In this document: positions 60,088 to 64,000 of the stretch, piece by piece
Position numbering within the stretch: the stretch's first letter is position 1
Layout of the letters: the number at the start of each line of letters is the position of its first letter
Source: Flavimobilis massiliensis
GTDB taxonomy: Bacteria; Actinomycetota; Actinomycetes; Actinomycetales; Cellulomonadaceae
DNA length: 64,000 nucleotides
Assembly (NCBI RefSeq): GCF_900240335.1
Contig: NZ_LT964979.1
Coordinates: 1,178,001 to 1,242,000, forward strand
Reading direction: 5' to 3'
The notes under the pieces: generated by a model
The model's input: only the letters and a program-made list of their open reading frames with translations
Database searches by the model: none
What the model was told of the DNA's origin: nothing
Made by a program: the position numbers and the translations under genes

Positions 60088-60557
60088 CTACTTTCGCTTC
60101 TGGGAGCGGTTGAACTCGTCGATCAGCGCGTCGCGCTCGTGCGGCGTGAGTGCCCAGTAGTCGTCGGGTCTCAGGTGGAGGTGGACGACGAACTGGGCCA
60201 TCTCGCGGGTGCGCTTCAGGCGGAGGTCGTGCGCGTCTTGCGGGGTGCGCGAGCGGGGACGGGCTCCTCGACGGGAGCCGACGTAGGGCCCTCGGCCTCC
60301 TCGGCGGGTGCGTCGTCGAGGCCGACGAGCGTGTTGGCCTCCTCGAACGTGAGGTCGAGGCACTCGTTCCACATGGCGGCGTGAACGGGCGGCAGGCCGT
60401 TGGCGATGTTCTCGCGGCGCTTGGCGGTGTAGGCGAGCGCGGCCAGGAGCAGGCCCTTGGGTGCGCCGTCCTCGCCGAGGGACGTGAACGACTGACCCGA
60501 GAGGTCTTCGATCTTGGCGATCTCGCCGAGCGTGAGCTTGTCGATGTCGAGTGCCAC
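60088..60557 (-). CDS. tail assembly chaperone, frameshifted long form (GT)
   Basis: Produced by a -1 shift on GGGCCCT (60285-60291) during translation of the 60216-60557 gene. The -1 frame is open from upstream of that site to a stop at 60088 and adds about 67 residues, ending LRPDDYWALTPHERDALIDEFNRSQKRK in two overlapping stretches. In lambda and most siphoviruses the long form brings tape measure and tail tube subunits together. Placement just before the tape measure gene fits. Confidence 0.8.
60216..60557 (-). CDS. tail assembly chaperone, short form (G)
   Basis: 113 residues, helical and acidic. VALDIDKLTLGEIAKIEDLS is typical of actinophage chaperones; a Pro/Ala/Glu tail follows. GTG at 60557 with GGAG upstream. 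Contains the slippery heptamer for the long form. Confidence 0.85.
   Translation of the reverse strand: MALDIDKLTLGEIAKIEDLSGQSFTSLGEDGAPKGLLLAALAYTAKRRENIANGLPPVHAAMWNECLDLTFEEANTLVGLDDAPAEEAEGPTSAPVEEPVPARAPRKTRTTSA
60285..60291 (-). promoter_or_regulatory. -1 ribosomal frameshift site GGGCCCT
   Basis: X-XXY-YYZ heptamer correctly phased on the short-form frame (ga-G GGC CCT). The overlap of the two frames continues another 69 nt to the short-form stop. Confidence 0.75.
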
Positions 60558-60568
60558 GGAGGGCTCCT

Positions 60569-60970
60569 TCAGGTGAGGTCCTGCTCGCGCAGGAGGTCGG
60601 CCAGGCCCTCGTCGAGTGCCCGGAGGATTGCGGGGCGCGTCCGCTGGAGCGCCTCGGTGAGGAACGGGTTGGCGGGGATGTTGCGGGCGGGCCAGCCGTA
60701 GTGGATGACGCCTGCGTAGGGCGCCCTTGCGCCGCCCGCCCGCACGACGGCCTTCGTCTTGCCGCGCCCTGCTCGGAGCGTGGTCGAGAGTCGGCCGGTG
60801 AGGACGGGCGGCGTTGCCGCCTGGACGACGAGCGTGCCGATCGAGTGCATGAGCTCTTTCATGTCCTCGGTGGCAGCGCCGGCCTTCTGCATCGCGCGGA
60901 GCGTGGTGCGCAGGCCCTCGACGCGGACGCGGGTCCCGTCGGTGGCGACGTCCAGGTCGGCGCGGCTCAC
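60569..60970 (-). CDS. HK97 gp10-like tail/neck protein
   Basis: 133 residues. VRVEGLRTTLRAMQKAGA, then VVRAGGARAPYAGVIHYGWPARNIPANPFLTEAL, a pattern (G-R--YA--H-GW-------NPF) typical of the gp10/tail-completion family. It follows the tail tube gene, whereas gp10-like genes usually precede it. GTG start overlaps the upstream stop (GTGA). Confidence 0.8.
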   Translation of the reverse strand: MSRADLDVATDGTRVRVEGLRTTLRAMQKAGAATEDMKELMHSIGTLVVQAATPPVLTGRLSTTLRAGRGKTKAVVRAGGARAPYAGVIHYGWPARNIPANPFLTEALQRTRPAILRALDEGLADLLREQDLT

Positions 60971-61401
60971 GGGGTGGTGCCGTCCTCCATGACGGGCGTG
61001 CCGACGCACTTCCACTGCGTCTCGAACGTGTACTCGTTGTCGACGCCGGCCTCACCACCGACCTCGGGCTTGGGGCCGACCTTGACGGTGCCGATGAAGT
61101 GCGGCTGGTCGGCGGTCGGCACCTCGTTGCCGTGCGGCGCGTAGGTGAAGCCGACCTCCTCGCCACTGTGCTCCCAGACGTAGCGCCAGAAGGAGTCGGC
61201 CGCGGTCGACTGAATGCCGGCGATGTTGAGGAAGAAGTCGCGACCGCCGCCGGCAGCTGCGTCGCAGAAGGTCACGACGCCGGCGTCGGCGTCCTCGTTG
61301 GTGAGGGTGCACGAGGTGACGTCGCACCAGTAGTCCTTGGCGGGCGAGCCGAACTTCAGACTGAGCGCGGTGCCCTTGATGCGGGTGGACGAAGCGGCCA
61401 C
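60967..61401 (-). CDS. phage major tail (tube) protein
   Basis: 144 residues from GTG at 61401 (GGAG upstream). KGTALSLKFGSPAKDYWCDV, then FGTVKV-like FIGTVKVGPKPEVGG, and C-terminal YTFETQWKCVGTP, consistent with lambda gpV-like tail tube proteins of actinophages. Position before the chaperone genes supports this. Confidence 0.8.
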   Translation of the reverse strand: MAASSTRIKGTALSLKFGSPAKDYWCDVTSCTLTNEDADAGVVTFCDAAAGGGRDFFLNIAGIQSTAADSFWRYVWEHSGEEVGFTYAPHGNEVPTADQPHFIGTVKVGPKPEVGGEAGVDNEYTFETQWKCVGTPVMEDGTTP

Positions 61402-61411
61402 GGGGGTCTCC

Positions 61412-61777
61412 TTAGAGGGTGATGGTGCGGTGGACGAAGACGTCGGCGGCGAGGAACGAGGTGCCGCCGAGGTCGAGGCCGTAGAACGTCGAGACGGAGT
61501 CGACGAGGTACTTGGCGTTGATGAGCTCGACGAGCACGTCCTCGAGCAGGTCGTCGATCGTGCGCGTGACGACGTCACTCGCACCGGCCGGCACGAGGAC
61601 TGTGACGGTGTGGTGCGCGAGGAACGACGCTGCGCGGTCGCTCGGCTCGAGGTAGGGGCTGCCGGGCAGGATGACGACGGCGGGCGGCGAGAGTCGTGCG
61701 GGCAGGTGGTCGTACACCTGCGCGTCGAGCGACCGGAGCGTCGTGACGAGCTCGACGCGCGCCTGGTGGATGCTCAT
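61412..61777 (-). CDS. phage tail terminator / completion protein
   Basis: 121 residues, opening MSIHQARVELVTTLRSL with a beta-alpha layout. Size and place between the head-tail connector and the tail tube gene fit a tail terminator (lambda gpU-like). No diagnostic motif; role from synteny. Confidence 0.65.
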   Translation of the reverse strand: MSIHQARVELVTTLRSLDAQVYDHLPARLSPPAVVILPGSPYLEPSDRAASFLAHHTVTVLVPAGASDVVTRTIDDLLEDVLVELINAKYLVDSVSTFYGLDLGGTSFLAADVFVHRTITL

Positions 61778-62085
61778 GCGAATCCCCCGCCGACGTAGGG
61801 GCGCAGAAGCGGGTACGCGCCGACCATCGGGTCGCGGGCGACGCGGATGGGTGCGACGTCGAGGCCCGCGCCCGCCGCGATGCCGTTGGGGGCCTGCCGG
61901 CGGTGGTAGAGCTCGCTGCCGACCTCCAGGACTGCGCGGTCGAGGACTGCCTCGGGCACGGCGGCGGCGCCGACGAACGTCTTGACGAGCTCGGCAGCCT
62001 CGATGACGACCTTCGTGGTGTAGGCGACGTCGGCAGGGCTCGAGGCGTTGACGTAGGCCTGGAGGTCGGCAGCGGTGGTGGTCAC
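61774..62085 (-). CDS. phage head-tail connector protein
   Basis: 103 residues, mostly helical (TTKVVIEAAELVKTFVGAAA, LDRAVLEVGSELYHRRQAP), the profile of gp6-like adaptor proteins. It overlaps both neighbours by 4 bp. Role from fold pattern and synteny. Confidence 0.7.
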   Translation of the reverse strand: MTTTAADLQAYVNASSPADVAYTTKVVIEAAELVKTFVGAAAVPEAVLDRAVLEVGSELYHRRQAPNGIAAGAGLDVAPIRVARDPMVGAYPLLRPYVGGGFA

Positions 62086-63620
62086 GGCGTGTCGACGACC
62101 TTGACCAGGCCCTCGGGCTTCTGGAGGACGGCCGCGAGGTAGCCGTAGATCGAGAAGTCCTTGGTGAGGTTGACGATGTTCTCGTCCTGGAGCCGGACGG
62201 GCGCGCCGGGCGACTCGAGCGTCTTGATCGCGGTGCGGTCGTAGGCGACGACCGTGCCCGCGTCCGCGCCGGGCAGGAGCCGGAACGTCAGGCCGGCGAC
62301 GTCGCCGGCACCGGTGTTGACGGTGATCGTGCCGACCTTGTCGGCGGGCGCGCCGGTGACCTGGAGGACGCGGTCGGTCGCGGGCACGGCGTACAGGGCG
62401 AGGAACGTGGCCTTGTCGACGAACACGCCGTCGAGCGCGCGGCCGGCGTCGTCGAAGTGCTCGACGAGGTCGAGGACCGCGGTGACGATGCCGTCCTGCG
62501 TCGTGAGGTCGGCAGTGACCTCGTCGAGCGCGTCCGAGCCGGTGACGGCGAGCGCGTCGGTGAGGACCTTGCGAACGTAGACCTCGCTCGCGCGGGCGTA
62601 GCGCTCGACCATCGCCTCGAACGTCGTGTCGAGGATGCCGACCGTCGAGCGCTCGATCGTCTGGCGGGAGAGCGAGCTCCAGCCGCCGAGCGTGACGATG
62701 GGCGCGGTCTTGGTCGTGATCGAGACCTTGCCGAAGAGCAGGTCGTCGCCCTCGTCGGCCTGGACGCCGACCTGCGTGGAGTCGGACTCGAGCACGGCAT
62801 ACTCGACGCCCATGCCGGTCGCCGGCAGCGCGCCGGTGGCGAACGTCGACATGACGGGGCGGCGCTTCTTGATGATCTCGACGAGGTCGCCGATCCAGGC
62901 GTCCTTGAGGACGGCGTCGCCGGAGACGGCACCGGTGTAGGCGCGAACCGCGGCCTCGTCGCCGGCGGCGACTCGCTTGACCATGTCGCCGATCGAGCGG
63001 AACGTCGGCGTGGCCTCGGCGGCGGGGCGCAGGCCCTCGGAGCGGATGAGCTCGACCTGGCGGGCGAGGTCCTCGACGGACTCGCGCAGGGCCACGTCGG
63101 GCGTGGGGGTGGACTCGGGCATGGGGGTGTTCTCCTTGCTGGTGGCGGAGCGGACGGACGAGACCTTGGCGGTGTCGTAGGCGGGGAACGGGACGACGGA
63201 GACCTCGCGGACGCGGATCTTCGTGCGGGTGATGGTGAGGACGTCGTCGGCGTCGCGCGACTCGACGTGCTCGAGCGGCTGGAAGCCGATGGAGAAGCGG
63301 TCCAGAGCGCCGTCGCGCAGGAGCGTGTAGACGTCGTTGCCGCGCGAGGTCTCAGAGATCTTCGCGGTGATCTCCCAGCCCTCGTCGGTGTCACGGTGAG
63401 ACACGACGCGACCGATAATCGCGGCGTGGTCGGCGAAGAGCTTGGCGTCGTCGGACTCGACGACGGCGCCTCGTGCGACCTGCTCGAGGTAGGTCCCATC
63501 GGTCCACCAGTCGCGGATCTTGACGGGCGTGTCCCACGGCACGGCGATGCCGGTGACGGTGCGCTCGTCGAGGTCGGCCGACCGGACCTCGAACGCGCGG
63601 GTGAGAAGCTGCTCAGGCAA
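62082..63620 (-). CDS. fused prohead protease-major capsid protein
   Basis: 512 residues in one frame. Residues 1-165: prohead protease, with AFEVRSADLDERTVTGIAVP, then FADHAAIIGRVVSHRD (His), then DRFSIGFQPLEHV (Ser). Residues about 167-512: HK97-fold capsid with a helical delta/scaffold segment (VALRESVEDLARQVELI). The start is TTG at 63620, overlapping the portal stop, with AGGAGG eight bases upstream. An internal ATG at 63122 has its own AAGGAG, so a capsid-only product is possible. Confidence 0.88.
   Translation of the reverse strand: MPEQLLTRAFEVRSADLDERTVTGIAVPWDTPVKIRDWWTDGTYLEQVARGAVVESDDAKLFADHAAIIGRVVSHRDTDEGWEITAKISETSRGNDVYTLLRDGALDRFSIGFQPLEHVESRDADDVLTITRTKIRVREVSVVPFPAYDTAKVSSVRSATSKENTPMPESTPTPDVALRESVEDLARQVELIRSEGLRPAAEATPTFRSIGDMVKRVAAGDEAAVRAYTGAVSGDAVLKDAWIGDLVEIIKKRRPVMSTFATGALPATGMGVEYAVLESDSTQVGVQADEGDDLLFGKVSITTKTAPIVTLGGWSSLSRQTIERSTVGILDTTFEAMVERYARASEVYVRKVLTDALAVTGSDALDEVTADLTTQDGIVTAVLDLVEHFDDAGRALDGVFVDKATFLALYAVPATDRVLQVTGAPADKVGTITVNTGAGDVAGLTFRLLPGADAGTVVAYDRTAIKTLESPGAPVRLQDENIVNLTKDFSIYGYLAAVLQKPEGLVKVVDTP
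63120..63137 (-). promoter_or_regulatory. internal ribosome-binding site and ATG for capsid-only product
   Basis: AAGGAG (complement of 63132-63137) lies 9 nt before an in-frame ATG at 63122 (MPESTPTPD), at the domain junction of the protease-capsid fusion. Confidence 0.6.
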
Positions 63621-64000
63621 CGGGGGCCTCCTGGGTGGCGGGCTGGTGGTCGACGACCGGGAGGCCCTCGATCTGCTGTGCGTAGGCGAGCGAGTACAGG
63701 CCCATCGAGATCGCGAGCTGGTGGGCCTCGTAGCGGGTCTTGGTGTCGGTGCGCAGGAGCGCGTCCACGTTGAAGCGAGCCTCCTGGCCACGCGGGAGGA
63801 CGGCGCTCATGGCCATCTCGATCTCGCGCATGTACGCCATGAGCGTGTAGCGGACGAACGCGATGTCTTCCTGCTCCTGGTTGCTGTACGTCGTGCTCGT
63901 GCCCTCGATCGCGGCGAGCATGTACTTCGCGGGGATCCCGAAGAGGCGGGCGACCTCGGTGATCGTCCAGGTGCGGGACTCGAGGAACTGCGCGTCGCGC
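63613..64000 (-). CDS. phage portal protein, C-terminal part (cut by window edge)
   Basis: About 128 residues visible. DAQFLESRTWTITEVARLFG, then IPAKYMLAAIEGTSTTYSNQ, then EQEDIAFVRYTLMAYMREIE match the HK97-type portal (clip and wing region). Forms the dodecameric ring through which DNA is packed. Ends 8 bp into the next gene. Confidence 0.9.
   Translation of the reverse strand, partial: RDAQFLESRTWTITEVARLFGIPAKYMLAAIEGTSTTYSNQEQEDIAFVRYTLMAYMREIEMAMSAVLPRGQEARFNVDALLRTDTKTRYEAHQLAISMGLYSLAYAQQIEGLPVVDHQPATQEAPVA

Larger units (their letters stand above)
52936..64000. mobile_element. siphovirus-type prophage, integrase end (continues past window edge)
   Basis: Bounded on the left by the tRNA-Lys fragment. 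Contains the integrase on plus and a tight block of late genes on minus, most overlapping by 1-4 bp: portal, protease-capsid fusion, connectors, tail tube, chaperone, tape measure, tail tip, endolysin, holins. HK97-type head and long non-contractile tail. Terminase and early genes lie beyond 64000. Confidence 0.92.

Overview
The window is GC-rich actinobacterial chromosome. Gene content and order (trigger factor beside tRNA-Pro/tRNA-Gly, orn beside tRNA-His, EttA beside an SSB, a mycothiol-type nitroreductase, an F420-type LLM oxidoreductase, GTG starts, ATGA/GTGA overlaps) suggest Micrococcales, probably a Cellulomonas/Sanguibacter/Promicromonospora relative. The family-level placement is inference; no rRNA is present to test it.

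Layout. 1-3.4 kb: 5' end of tig, then foreign DNA (5'-truncated fic gene, transposase remnant, intact IS481-family element with a 16-bp target duplication at the 3' end of tRNA-Pro). 3.5-9.3 kb: tRNA-Gly, a flavin monooxygenase, then two paralogous membrane proteins around a large lipoprotein, with a stray copy of the monooxygenase 3' end. 9.3-11.4 kb: cysteine synthesis (cysK-cysE) behind a long leader with a compact three-way-junction RNA. 11.4-24 kb: housekeeping and accessory genes (broken gntR, LLM oxidoreductase, alkyltransferase-like protein, Eis acetyltransferase, Nei-type glycosylase, rpiB, M13 and M1 peptidases, Rv2466c-like oxidoreductase). 24-25.4 kb: repeat-rich island around a small P-loop kinase. 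25.4-32.1 kb: malQ, mscS, PTS EIIB, truncated haemoglobin, thioesterases, DUF4031-HD protein. 32.2-41.5 kb: two pairs of dynamin-like GTPases, one on each side of ettA and an SSB gene, all on the minus strand. 41.6-52.6 kb: old yellow enzyme, tRNA-Arg, PAP2 phosphatase, orn, tRNA-His, phosphotransferase, trpB2, ATP-grasp ligase, trmB, pntAB.

52.9 kb to the right edge: a siphovirus-type prophage integrated in tRNA-Lys. The displaced tRNA 3' fragment and its terminator lie at 52868-52935, next to the integrase. Late genes then read leftward from portal (cut by the window edge) through a protease-capsid fusion, connectors, tail tube, frameshifted tail-assembly chaperone, tape measure, tail tip, endolysin and holins.

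A theme across the host part is several families of palindromic repeats: a 71-bp nested palindrome (16020, 45653), a 109-bp composite (24027, 25095, with relatives at 47261-47585), a GACGGATTGA hairpin (24160, 24870, 32128), and a CTACCCG nested hairpin (44626). One 71-bp copy lies inside the Nei-type glycosylase gene and is translated in frame. Best candidates for something undescribed: the duplicated GTPase pairs, the cysK leader RNA and the palindrome families.
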